From NCBI RefSeq assembly GCF_001467945.1, contig NZ_LNYQ01000013.1, positions 2,635,871 through 2,699,870 of the forward strand: a stretch of DNA of 64,000 nt, given 5' to 3'. A model generated the notes under the pieces. The model was not told the origin of the DNA, searched no databases, and worked only from the letters and a program-made list of their open reading frames with translations. The position numbers and the translations under genes were made by a program. The stretch is from Legionella parisiensis. GTDB taxonomy: Bacteria > Pseudomonadota > Gammaproteobacteria > Legionellales > Legionellaceae. Below are positions 45,657 to 53,776 of this stretch, piece after piece (position 1 is the first letter of the stretch; each line of letters begins with the position of its first letter).

Positions 45657-46718
45657 ATGAAAGTAATACATGATGGGGATGCTGCTTACGAAGATATAAT
45701 GGCATTATGTTTGTTGCTGCTTAATGCTGATGTAGTTGCCGTCACTGTGGCATATGGAGAATCGACTACTAAAATCGGTGCCGAAAATATGGAACGAGTA
45801 TGTCGGATGTTAAAACCTACAGTAAAAATCCCTGTTGCATACGGAATTAATTCTGCCTTGGATTATCACGGTACACCTTTTCCCGAATATATTAATCAAG
45901 AAGCAAATACTATTTTAAATAATACTGATGTGCCCACCATAACGGACTCTCAAGTTACCGATTCTGCCGTTAAATTAATGTATGACACGTTAATGTTCGG
46001 TGAGGAAAAAAAAACTATAGTAGCTACAGGTCCTTTAACTAATGTTGCTCAGCTGATATCCGCTCATCCTGATTGTATCGAAAAAATTGAAAAGTTAGTC
46101 ATTATGGGAGGCGCTGTAAAAGTAGCGGGAAATATTTCAGATCTGATTCCTAATACCGAAAATACCCTGGCAGAATGGAATATTTACGCTGATCCGAAGG
46201 CCGCAGAAATTGTTTTTACTACAAAAAATCTTCCCATAAGTCTTGTTCCAATCGATATTACTCGTCAAATGCCCATGACCCGAGAATTTTATGCACGATT
46301 GCATAAGGAAACATTACCCTCATTAAAATTGGTCAAAGATATGTTAACATCCTTATTGAAAGGGATGGGAGAGAAGCTATTTTATGATAAATTGCAATTT
46401 TGGGACAGTTTATCAGCCATGATCGCTTTGAATCCGGCCATGGCAACATTCGAAGAACTTTCACTCACAATTGACCTAAGCACAAGCCAGACAAAAATAG
46501 ATGAGGGGGCAGACACTAAGGTAGCTCTGGTTCAGGTTGCAACCTCGCTCAACAATGTTGAAGCCGCTTATGATGCATTCTTAAAATTAATGAAAACAGG
46601 AATGGAACCAGGCATAACGAGTTCACATTATAGCGGAACTTTTTTTGGAGCATCTGAACTGATAGCCCCATCTAAATCGTTGGTTCCAGAAATACAACAC
46701 ACAAATACGCTCACTTGA
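45657..46718 (+). CDS. Nucleoside hydrolase (IUNH family) with altered metal loop
   Basis: 353-aa ribonucleoside hydrolase-like protein, splitting nucleosides to base and ribose. The Ca2+ loop at the N-terminus is D-G-D-A-A-Y-E-D where the family has DTDPGxDD, so the penultimate Asp is Glu. Other landmarks hold: VAYG near residue 31, ATGPLTNVAQ, IMGGAVK, EWNIYADPKAA and the later LQFWDSL Asp. Activity is likely but may be tuned by the Glu change. ATAAGGA precedes the ATG. A hairpin with a T run follows the gene. Confidence 0.87.
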   Translation: MKVIHDGDAAYEDIMALCLLLLNADVVAVTVAYGESTTKIGAENMERVCRMLKPTVKIPVAYGINSALDYHGTPFPEYINQEANTILNNTDVPTITDSQVTDSAVKLMYDTLMFGEEKKTIVATGPLTNVAQLISAHPDCIEKIEKLVIMGGAVKVAGNISDLIPNTENTLAEWNIYADPKAAEIVFTTKNLPISLVPIDITRQMPMTREFYARLHKETLPSLKLVKDMLTSLLKGMGEKLFYDKLQFWDSLSAMIALNPAMATFEELSLTIDLSTSQTKIDEGADTKVALVQVATSLNNVEAAYDAFLKLMKTGMEPGITSSHYSGTFFGASELIAPSKSLVPEIQHTNTLT

Positions 46719-46723
46719 TCGTA

Positions 46724-46751
46724 TAGCCCCGCGGGCTAGCTGACTTTTTCC
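46724..46751 (+). terminator. Rho-independent terminator
   Basis: Stem TAGCCC/GGGCTA (46724-46738) with loop CGC, then a TTTTT tract, just after the nucleoside hydrolase stop. Confidence 0.5.
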
Positions 46752-46794
46752 CAAGTTTTTAGCTTGTGGCTGAGGAACAGTTTTGCATTATTTT

Positions 46795-48042
46795 CTATGC
46801 AAGTTTTTCTTGGACTCTTTTCATGTTGATTGATTTTTGCCATTTTGAAATAATTAATGCAGCAATGGCATTACCAATCATATTGGTTAAGGATCTCCCT
46901 GAGGACATAAAGCGATCTACTCCAAGAATTATAACCACTCCAGCAACAGGAATTGTGCCTATAGCTGCCAAGGAACTGGCTAATATAATAAAACCGCTTC
47001 CTGTAACACCGGCAGCTCCTTTTGAACTGATAATCATGATAAGCAATAAAAAAATTTGCTGCTCAAGAGTGATATTCGAGTTGGTTGCCTGGGCAATAAA
47101 TAAAGCAGCAAGGGTAAGATAAATTGCAGTCCCATCCAGGTTAAAAGAATAACCTGTCGGTATCACTAAATCGACCACTGATTTATCACAGCCTAATTCA
47201 ATTAATTTTTCCAGTAAATTTGGCATAACTGTTTCAGAAGATGATGTCGCAAAAACGATAAAGATTTCAGTTTTGAAATACTTGATGACTTTAAATACAT
47301 TTAGGCCTAAAACAAAATAAAGTACGCTGCCGAGCAGGATCACTATAAATACAATGCAAGTTAAATAAAAACAAATCAGTAATTCAGTCAATCCGAGTAA
47401 GGAATGAGCGCCATATTGACCTACTGTATAGGCCATAGCAGCAAAAGCTGCCATTGGAGCGTAATACATCATCGCATGAATGATATTAAAAAATATTTTT
47501 GTCAGATGTTCAAAGCTTTCTAAAATGAATTTCCCTTTGCTTCCATAAGACATCAAGCCCAATGCAAATATGATCGCAACAAACAACACTTGCAAAATTT
47601 CCCCATGCACAAATGCGCTAAAAAATGTTTCAGGGACAATATTCAGAACAAAATCCTGAACTGTGTTTATTTGCTCTGTTTTACCAAGATATGATCGTGC
47701 TTCGTTTATATTTAAAGTGGATGGGTCTATATTCATCCCGGTGCCAGGCTGAAATATATTCGCAACAACCAACCCCAAAGTTAAGGCACAAATCGTCGTT
47801 AGTAAAAAATAAATCAGTGCTCTACCTCCAATCTTTCCCACTGTTTTTAAGTCACTCATTGCTGCAATGCCTGAAACAAGCGTTAAAAAAATGATTGGGG
47901 TAATCATCATTTTTATTAGCTTGATAAATAAATCTGCGAACGGCTTAAATGAAATAGCTAACGTTGGAGCAACAATACCCAGAATGATGCCAATAATAAT
48001 TCCCGCAATAACCTGCACATATAACTGTTTAAAAAATTTCAT
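46795..48042 (-). CDS. dctA: C4-dicarboxylate transporter (DAACS family)
   Basis: 415-aa sodium- or proton-coupled dicarboxylate/amino-acid symporter. It has ATSSSETVMPNLLEK (Ser-rich loop of hairpin 1), SFNLDGTAIYLTLAALFIAQ (the NLDGT-type motif of helix 7) and SSKGAAGVTGSGF (hairpin 2). The ATG at 48042 (MKFFKQLYVQVIAG) aligns with the E. coli DctA start. An upstream ATG at 48081 adds 13 residues and has no ribosome binding site. Could equally be a glutamate-type GltP; dicarboxylate is the better guess by overall pattern. Confidence 0.88.
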   Translation of the reverse strand: MKFFKQLYVQVIAGIIIGIILGIVAPTLAISFKPFADLFIKLIKMMITPIIFLTLVSGIAAMSDLKTVGKIGGRALIYFLLTTICALTLGLVVANIFQPGTGMNIDPSTLNINEARSYLGKTEQINTVQDFVLNIVPETFFSAFVHGEILQVLFVAIIFALGLMSYGSKGKFILESFEHLTKIFFNIIHAMMYYAPMAAFAAMAYTVGQYGAHSLLGLTELLICFYLTCIVFIVILLGSVLYFVLGLNVFKVIKYFKTEIFIVFATSSSETVMPNLLEKLIELGCDKSVVDLVIPTGYSFNLDGTAIYLTLAALFIAQATNSNITLEQQIFLLLIMIISSKGAAGVTGSGFIILASSLAAIGTIPVAGVVIILGVDRFMSSGRSLTNMIGNAIAALIISKWQKSINMKRVQEKLA

Positions 48043-48192
48043 AATGAACCCGATCAGGACAATGATGTTTTCTCTCAGCATTCAGGCATAGCATAAAAAC
48101 TGCATTTACAATGATGCGAATGAGGTTGGCAAATTATATCCGGTTTATGGCAAAAAAGGAGAAAATTAGCACGTGTGACGGTCATAGGAAGG

Positions 48193-48229
48193 AAAACCTG
48201 AGTTCTGATCCAGTATGCCCCCAGGTTTT
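48193..48229 (-). terminator. Possible terminator of the Met-Val repeat gene
   Basis: AAAACCTG/CAGGTTTT arms, 21-base loop, with T-rich end on the minus strand, 44 bases past the stop at 48273. Confidence 0.3.
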
Positions 48230-48272
48230 CTGAAATGCTATTAAACAAACTAATTTAATAAAGTTGAAGCTG

Positions 48273-48446
48273 CTAAGTTTTTTTAGGACCTAAACAATAA
48301 CGAGATAGTGCTTTTTCCTCTAAATTATCACCATCAATCATATTTTCATATCCTTCTATGGGTTTTCTTGTATATTGTTTACTCATAACCATAACCATAA
48401 CCATAACCATAACCATAACCATAACCATAACCATAACCATAACCAT
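48273..48446 (-). CDS. 57-aa protein starting inside a hexanucleotide repeat
   Basis: On the minus strand, ten copies of ATGGTT run in frame into ATG AGT AAA, so the protein reads (Met-Val)x10, then MSKQYTRKPIEGYENMIDGD and a further 17 residues ending GPKKT. An AAGG ribosome binding site lies eight bases before the first ATG at 48446. Each repeat unit offers an alternative in-frame start. Gain or loss of units by slippage would change the leader length without shifting the frame. The body is short, charged and soluble and has no recognised family. The ATG at 48386, just after the repeat, has no ribosome binding site of its own. Confidence 0.6.
   Translation of the reverse strand: MVMVMVMVMVMVMVMVMVMVMSKQYTRKPIEGYENMIDGDNLEEKALSRYCLGPKKT
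48385..48444. repeat. (ATAACC)x10 microsatellite
   Basis: Ten perfect tandem hexamers on the plus strand, flanked by ATAGGC. They encode repeated Met-Val on the minus strand. Simple repeats this long are prone to slipped-strand mispairing. Confidence 0.9.
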
Positions 48447-48644
48447 AGGCACTACCTTATTTATATCCCGTACACCGATGTATAAGATATAATTCGGGGC
48501 ATTAAGTTCAAATGTTGGATTTATCCAGCATCATGCTATCTCTCGGAGGGTTTACCTTTGCGCTCTACAGTTGAACTCTTCCTGAAATTCATGGTTTTGC
48601 GATTTTAATAGTATTTACAATAAAACGATGAACGAGGATCTACG

Positions 48645-49634
48645 ATGAAAGTAAGTAACGATGGTAAAACCCTAATACGGGTTAAGAATAAGGATATCAC
48701 AAAGGTTTCTTCCAGAATCCTGGTGGGGTTCACCAAAATACCGCTGAAGAATAACGACTTCAAAAAGGGTTCTTATATAATTCCATCAGGGATCACTTCG
48801 ATTGGTGATCATGCATTTATGGGTTGCACCGCATTACGCTCAATTATCCTGCATAAAGGGATTACCAAGATTGGAAATTATGCATTTAAGGGTTGCACCG
48901 AATTACACTCGATTACCCTGCATGAAGGCATTACCGAGATTAGTGTTGGAGTATTTGAAGGTTGCACCGAATTGCACTCGATTGCTCTGCGTGAAGGAAT
49001 GACCCAGATTGGCTTTATGGCATTTTGGGGTTGCACCTCATTACAGTCCATTACCCTACCTGAAGGAATTACCAAGATTGGCTTTATGGCATTTTATGAT
49101 TGCACCTCATTACAGTCCATTACCCTGCCTGAAGGTATCACCGAGATTGGTGCTGATGCATTTGAAAATTGCACGTCCTTGGATGCTATAATCATTTCGG
49201 GTAGTGATGATAAGAAGAGACAGCATGTTATCGAGTTATTGCCTGATTCTTTAAAAGCCAAAGTCATTCCACTGGACGTAGTAACCCAGGCATTTAACAT
49301 CCAATACACACAAACTTCCAGATTGGTTAAAGAACCCGAGAGAAATCCTCTTTATCTTTTTTTTAATGATAAGGAAACAAACCGTTATGTTCCAAAGCTT
49401 CTTGTAAAGGACCAGAATAACGGCGAATTCACAGAAAAAGAATGCGCCAAGCTTACTAATGATGCTTTGGGTTATATGAACAGATTTTTTAAAGAGAGCC
49501 CCATTATGAAGAAAGTTAAGGATCGCATTAATGAGGTACGGTTTCCGAAAAAACAAGACGAACTGGAGGTCTATAAAACCGATCTGGATAAGATAATCAG
49601 TGAATGCATCGACAAAGTTAAGATGATGTTATAG
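48645..49634 (+). CDS. BspA-type leucine-rich-repeat protein, candidate effector
   Basis: 329-aa protein. After a 45-residue N-terminal cap, six near-identical 23-residue repeats (about residues 48-185) follow the LRR_5 pattern: LPEGITKIGxxAFxxCTSLQSIT. The C-terminal 140 residues are charged and helical. BspA repeats mediate protein binding, and LRR proteins are common among Legionella effectors. The DNA of the repeats is a tandem 69-bp array, so repeat number may vary between strains. GAGGAT lies before the ATG. No signal peptide. Confidence 0.8.
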   Translation: MKVSNDGKTLIRVKNKDITKVSSRILVGFTKIPLKNNDFKKGSYIIPSGITSIGDHAFMGCTALRSIILHKGITKIGNYAFKGCTELHSITLHEGITEISVGVFEGCTELHSIALREGMTQIGFMAFWGCTSLQSITLPEGITKIGFMAFYDCTSLQSITLPEGITEIGADAFENCTSLDAIIISGSDDKKRQHVIELLPDSLKAKVIPLDVVTQAFNIQYTQTSRLVKEPERNPLYLFFNDKETNRYVPKLLVKDQNNGEFTEKECAKLTNDALGYMNRFFKESPIMKKVKDRINEVRFPKKQDELEVYKTDLDKIISECIDKVKMML

Positions 49635-49714
49635 TCGATAGGGCACCGTCAAGTTCACTTTGAGGTACATATTATTTAGCGGAAGCACGCAATGTAGGAA
49701 AGGAAGCTGAAAGA

Positions 49715-49850
49715 TACCGTTACCCTGCAGGGCTCATCAGCATTGCAGTGTAGAGTTATCACCGCTTTAAAGGCAAGCTACCGAGATGTTTATGGAACGC
49801 TTGTTGTATCGTGGCATTACAGTAAGCTATGAGAAATGGATTTCCGCCCG
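49715..49850 (+). pseudogene. IS6-family transposase remnant
   Basis: Three frames together rebuild an IS6-type transposase N-terminus: YRYPAGLISIAV, stop, SYHRFKG in one, SYRDV in the next, and MERLLYRGITVSYEKW in the third. The order fits the family pattern of a cell-wall-like helix region, SYRD and RGIxVSYExxRRW. One nonsense codon and two frameshifts kill it. The rest of 49635-49862 is empty. Confidence 0.65.
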
Positions 49851-49862
49851 CGGGGATGGTAC

Positions 49863-50870
49863 TCACAGAATAGTGCATGATTCAGGGTCTTGCTCAGGAC
49901 CAGAGTTCGCATTACTTTCTCCTTTTAATTGCATGTATTTGCTTTTAAAAGATGTGTTATCGACATTAGTGCCGTCATTATTAATCGTATTTTTATTATC
50001 TAATGGATTATAGTTTTCGAGCTCAACAGGAAGAGGGTTGAGATCTTTTTTTAATGCTCGAGTTCTAGCTGCTAAATCCAATGCCATGTTATAAAGATTC
50101 TTTTCTTCTTTTAAAGCCCCTTTAAAATAGGGGTGCCTTGCCATTTGCCTTATTGAATCAAAATCAACAGAACGTACTGCCTTATATAATCCATCTAAAA
50201 ATGAATCACGTGCATTATGATCATCCAAGGTTACCAAGCTTTGTATCTTAATTAATATCTCTTCTCTTTGTGATGACAATCCCTCTCTGTATTGATCGTA
50301 TGTTTCCTGATATTTTGTTTTTAGTGTTCCATTCAAATCCATGTTGGGATCGCCTAATATAAAGCTGATGGCCTTCATATTTTCAATTTGTTCTAGCATT
50401 GCCTCATCACTTTGGTAGACTGACTCAGGAATTATAGGAATTACGTCTTCATATTCTCTTTCAGAAAAACAAGTCATTTGTTGTCTGGTAACTGAAATGG
50501 ACTCCACATCATCCATATCCAGGAGCTTAATCCCTGCAATCTGAATATTATTTTCTTCGCATAATGCCCTTAAATATCGTTCCATACCTAAATAGGGATG
50601 ATGCTCCAGCCCCTTTTTATTTTTAGGTGTGCCTATCTCAAAATAAATAGGTTGCCCATTAGAAAGGTCTTTTAATTTTAATAGCCATTCTTTATAGGTC
50701 GCATTATTCTGATTATCAGGACGGTCAGCAATTGTCTGAAGATGGTAGAGTCCGAACATATTCTCATTTTTTGCGTGAATTGCAGTACATCCACCAAAGT
50801 TTGTTGTACGAAGTTCATCATTTGAATCGATTAGACGTACGTCTCCTTCATTCATAGAAACCTCAGGCAT
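49863..50870 (-). CDS. Candidate effector: Cys-His deamidase-like N-terminus, C-terminal CTIL
   Basis: 335-aa soluble protein. TTNFGGC28TAIHAKNENMFGLYH43 places a Cys and a His 15 residues apart on adjacent strands, like the CheD/NTAN1-type Gln/Asn amidohydrolase pair (GSC...GxxH). The middle and C-terminus are helical. The last residues are P-E-S-C-T-I-L: CTIL fits a CAAX box with Leu, favouring geranylgeranylation. GGGGGTAG lies just before the ATG. A pseudogene with a similar Cys-His module lies divergently at 51093. Enzymatic activity and lipidation are inferences from motifs. IS6 debris ends close to the 3' end, so the tail should be checked in relatives. Confidence 0.6.
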   Translation of the reverse strand: MPEVSMNEGDVRLIDSNDELRTTNFGGCTAIHAKNENMFGLYHLQTIADRPDNQNNATYKEWLLKLKDLSNGQPIYFEIGTPKNKKGLEHHPYLGMERYLRALCEENNIQIAGIKLLDMDDVESISVTRQQMTCFSEREYEDVIPIIPESVYQSDEAMLEQIENMKAISFILGDPNMDLNGTLKTKYQETYDQYREGLSSQREEILIKIQSLVTLDDHNARDSFLDGLYKAVRSVDFDSIRQMARHPYFKGALKEEKNLYNMALDLAARTRALKKDLNPLPVELENYNPLDNKNTINNDGTNVDNTSFKSKYMQLKGESNANSGPEQDPESCTIL

Positions 50871-51092
50871 AAGCTACCCCCTTTGATGAAGTACCTACGT
50901 TTAATTATATATTAATATTCATAAATGATTAAAATTTGAAACTGATTTTTGATTTGTGACTTACATGATTAATAAATTATAATGCCGAACCCGCCGCGTT
51001 ATTGACGGCGCATTTTGTGGCAAGTAATTAATTAAAAAGACTAAATTAAATTATACTTCAAGCAAGTTTAACGTTATTAATAGAAGAAAAAA

Positions 51093-51888
51093 ATGGATGC
51101 AAAAATATTTACTGAACGACCATCGAGAACTATGTAGGTTGCGGGTCAAAATGAAACAGTAAGAAAAACAGCAGTACAAAACGGGTTTCCTGCTACTGTG
51201 GGATTAGAAGGATGTGTGGCTATAATTATTGCTGATAAGAAAGGTAATGTCAGTTTAACTCATGTGGATGCCGATACAGAGTTATCGTTTATTAAAGATG
51301 AGATTGCTTTTATGGATGGGGAGTGTACGATTGACATAATAAAAAAAAACCGGCAAGGGAGCTCTTGATCTAAAAGTTCTTATGGCTTTGGATGAAATGG
51401 GTTTTTCTCAGATTCCTGGCTCGAATAAAAAGAAAGTTCTTGAAAGCAATGAAGGAACAGTGCTTTATAATCATCTGAAAGACGCGCCACAGGTTTTTTC
51501 TTTTAATGATTTTAAAGAAATTGCTACCCCAGGCAGCACTCCCAAAGAAACGAATAAGTTGTTTACATTAGGATATAGTGTTGAAACCTGTACAGCTGAT
51601 CCTCTTAGATTTCAGCTAAGGGTGTACAGTCGCCAATTAAATCAAGCACTATCTTCTAAGTCTACTGCCTTACCGGTATTAGTACATGATTCATCAGGTT
51701 GGTTAGAAACAGAAATGAAAATAGACAAGGAAGTAGAATTAATTTTAAATAAGGGAGAGATACAACATCAGTTGTTTTTTCAATCTTCTAAAATGCAATC
51801 TTTAAATTATGTGTTACCTCGCCATACCTCACTGGTGAAGCATCTTGAGTCTCAGGAGAAAAAGCTTTCTTCTGAAATTTCATTGTAA
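51093..51888 (+). pseudogene. NTAN1/CheD-like amidohydrolase, frameshifted
   Basis: The frame from the ATG at 51093 hits TAG at 51135, continues as GQNETVRKTAVQNGFPATVG with LEGCVAIIIADKKGNVSLTH after it, then breaks at an A9 run (51341-51349). The next frame carries on as KTGKGALDLKVLMALDEMGF and stays open to 51888. The Cys and His sit 16 residues apart, as in N-terminal Asn amidohydrolases (GSC...LTHFD). An alternative frame before the TAG gives YVGCGS, like the YVGQ start of that family. So at least two lesions disrupt one former gene of about 260 codons. An internal start at 51382 has no ribosome binding site. Confidence 0.65.
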
Positions 51889-51953
51889 TATGTTGTGTTA
51901 AAATTGCCTGAGATATCGCCACTTTTTCTGAACAGTTTATGGATTTTTAACTG

Positions 51954-52031
51954 TTCCCGCGTAGGCGGGAATCTCGCTATGATATTAATTCTTTACTTTA
52001 TTTGTGAGATGGATTCCCGTCTACGCGGTAA
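51954..52031. repeat. MITE-like inverted-repeat element
   Basis: Arms TTCCCGCGTAGGCGGGAATC (51954-51973) and GATTCCCGTCTACGCGGTAA (52012-52031) are complementary with two mismatches, enclosing 38 AT-rich bases. The 'ttcccgcgtaggcgggaat' palindrome is a widely scattered intergenic element. The rest of 51889-52292 is empty, apart from a TGGGTCGAATGACTCA word near 52259. Confidence 0.6.
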
Positions 52032-52292
52032 TGACAGGAGTTTAGAGCAAAATCTATTATTATTAATTATTAAAACTCTTGTGTATAAAAAAACAACGAT
52101 GCCTCAAGTCATTTTATCCTAACATAACTCCTGGTTTGATAAACCTAAGTACTCTAGTAAGTCTAGCTATCATTCAATTAATATCCCGTACTGATTTTCT
52201 ATACATTATTTCATCAGTTCAATCTTAAGCCAGTATAATAATGAGTTTGGCATTTTTTGGGTCGAATGACTCAGCCTGCTTCGCTGAAGAGA

Positions 52293-53561
52293 CTAAGATT
52301 TAGCGCTTCTTTTCCTTGAGTTATTTGTGAATTTTTTTCTGTTGGGTTTATTGTCAGTTGAAGTTGTTTTCTTACGAGTAGGCGAATGTGGTTTGAACTT
52401 TGAAACGCTATTCGTTTGAGGAACATTGTGTTTGGGTTCAAAATCTTCGATTTCGATACGGTTTAACTTGCATTGAATTAGTTTTTCTATAGCGTGTAAC
52501 TGATTTACCTCATCAGCACTTACTAAAGAAACGGCTAATCCAGATGCTCCAGCACGTCCAGTTCGTCCGATGCGGTGGACGTAATCTTCAGCAACTTGGG
52601 GTAAATCAAAATTGACCACACAGGGCAATTGATCAATATCAATTCCTCGTGCAGCGATGTCTGTAGCAACTAAAATATGTAACTCTCCGGACTTAAACTC
52701 GGCTAATGCTTTGGTCCGCTGGGACTGCGATTTATTGCCATGGATAGCGGCAGCATGAATTTGAGCTTCGGCTAATTGTTTCACTAATTTATTGGCGCCA
52801 TGTTTGGTCTTTGAAAAGACTAAAGTCTGGCCCCATTTATTTTTATGAATTAAATGGCTCAGTAATGCTGCTTTTTGACTTTTATCAACTGGATGTACGG
52901 TTTGCTTGATTTTAACTACGGTTGTATTTCGAGGGGTAACATCAATTTCTATGGGTTGGTTGAGAATGGTTTTTACAAGATTACGAATTTCATCGGTAAA
53001 AGTAGCTGAAAACATAAGATTTTGCCGGTTTTGGGGTAACCATTTAATAATTCGTTTCATGTCATGAATGAAACCCATATCCAGCATCCTGTCCGCTTCA
53101 TCCAAAACCAACGTATCCACCTCGTCGAATTGTATGGCTCGTTGCTGGTGTAAATCCAATAAACGTCCCGGTGTAGCAACCAGAAGCTCAACCCCAGAAC
53201 GTAATTTCATCATTTGCGGATTAATTTTTACTCCGCCATAAACCACCGCAGAGCGAAGAGATAGATGACGTCCGTATTGAATGATACTTTCATGTACTTG
53301 ATTGGCTAATTCACGGGTTGGAGTTAGGATGAGCGTACGAGTTTTATTGCTTTTAGCCCGGGGTTGGGAGTTGAGTTTTTGTAAAACAGGTAATACAAAA
53401 CTTGCCGTTTTACCTGTCCCTGTTTGTGCTGAAGCAAGAACGTCACGGCCTGATAATATTTTAGGAATGGCTTGAGCTTGAATAGGAGAGGGTTCTTTGT
53501 AATTTAATTCGTTAATAGCTTGAAGCAAGGGTTCGATTAAACCTAATGACTTAAAACTCAT
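52293..53561 (-). CDS. rhlE: DEAD-box RNA helicase RhlE
   Basis: 422-aa ATP-dependent RNA helicase. Motifs in order: Q motif (FKSLGL...PSPIQAQAI), I (AQTGTGKT), Ia (PTRELANQ), Ib (TPGRL), II (DEAD), III (SAT), IV (LVFSKTK), V ([10 protein letters not shown]) and VI ([10 protein letters not shown]). The C-terminal tail is basic ([24 protein letters not shown]), as in RhlE. Acts in rRNA and RNA remodelling, often at low temperature. AAAGGAAA precedes the ATG at 53561. The extra 18 residues from 53615 are unlikely. Confidence 0.95.
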   Translation of the reverse strand: MSFKSLGLIEPLLQAINELNYKEPSPIQAQAIPKILSGRDVLASAQTGTGKTASFVLPVLQKLNSQPRAKSNKTRTLILTPTRELANQVHESIIQYGRHLSLRSAVVYGGVKINPQMMKLRSGVELLVATPGRLLDLHQQRAIQFDEVDTLVLDEADRMLDMGFIHDMKRIIKWLPQNRQNLMFSATFTDEIRNLVKTILNQPIEIDVTPRNTTVVKIKQTVHPVDKSQKAALLSHLIHKNKWGQTLVFSKTKHGANKLVKQLAEAQIHAAAIHGNKSQSQRTKALAEFKSGELHILVATDIAARGIDIDQLPCVVNFDLPQVAEDYVHRIGRTGRAGASGLAVSLVSADEVNQLHAIEKLIQCKLNRIEIEDFEPKHNVPQTNSVSKFKPHSPTRKKTTSTDNKPNRKKFTNNSRKRSAKS

Positions 53562-53730
53562 GCGGTTTCCTTTGTTTGTTGGGGATGGTGAAAGGGGAAA
53601 TGGTTTTATTTTCATTTCAAATTGTTTATTTTCAGGGCAATTGTATCACAAATGTTAGAGAGTACGGTAGTAAATAACCGCCATTGAGTCCCTAGTCGAA
53701 ACAGTTGTTTGCCAAAGTAGGGATCAAAAT

Positions 53731-53758
53731 AAGCTTTCTGGAACATTCCAGAAAGCTT
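53731..53758 (-). terminator. Hairpin terminator
   Basis: Perfect 13-bp arms AAGCTTTCTGGAA/TTCCAGAAAGCTT, 18 bases past the HAD-like gene on its strand, flanked by TATTTT. Confidence 0.6.
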
Positions 53759-53776
53759 TTGATAAGTTAGGCTATA

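Noticed and set aside
46766-47122. 118-codon frame antisense to dctA
   Set aside because: Lies inside the transporter gene on the other strand; hydrophobic only because it mirrors membrane-helix codons.
48385-48444. Telomere-like or replication-origin repeat
   Set aside because: The hexamers are read in frame as Met-Val by a gene with a ribosome binding site, and no origin features such as DnaA boxes or a replication gene are near.
48780-49190. CRISPR array
   Set aside because: The regular 69-bp units are coding LRR repeats with no unique spacers.
51382-51888. Independent 168-aa gene
   Set aside because: Its start lacks a ribosome binding site and the upstream frame joins it across an A9 tract, so it is the 3' part of a pseudogene.
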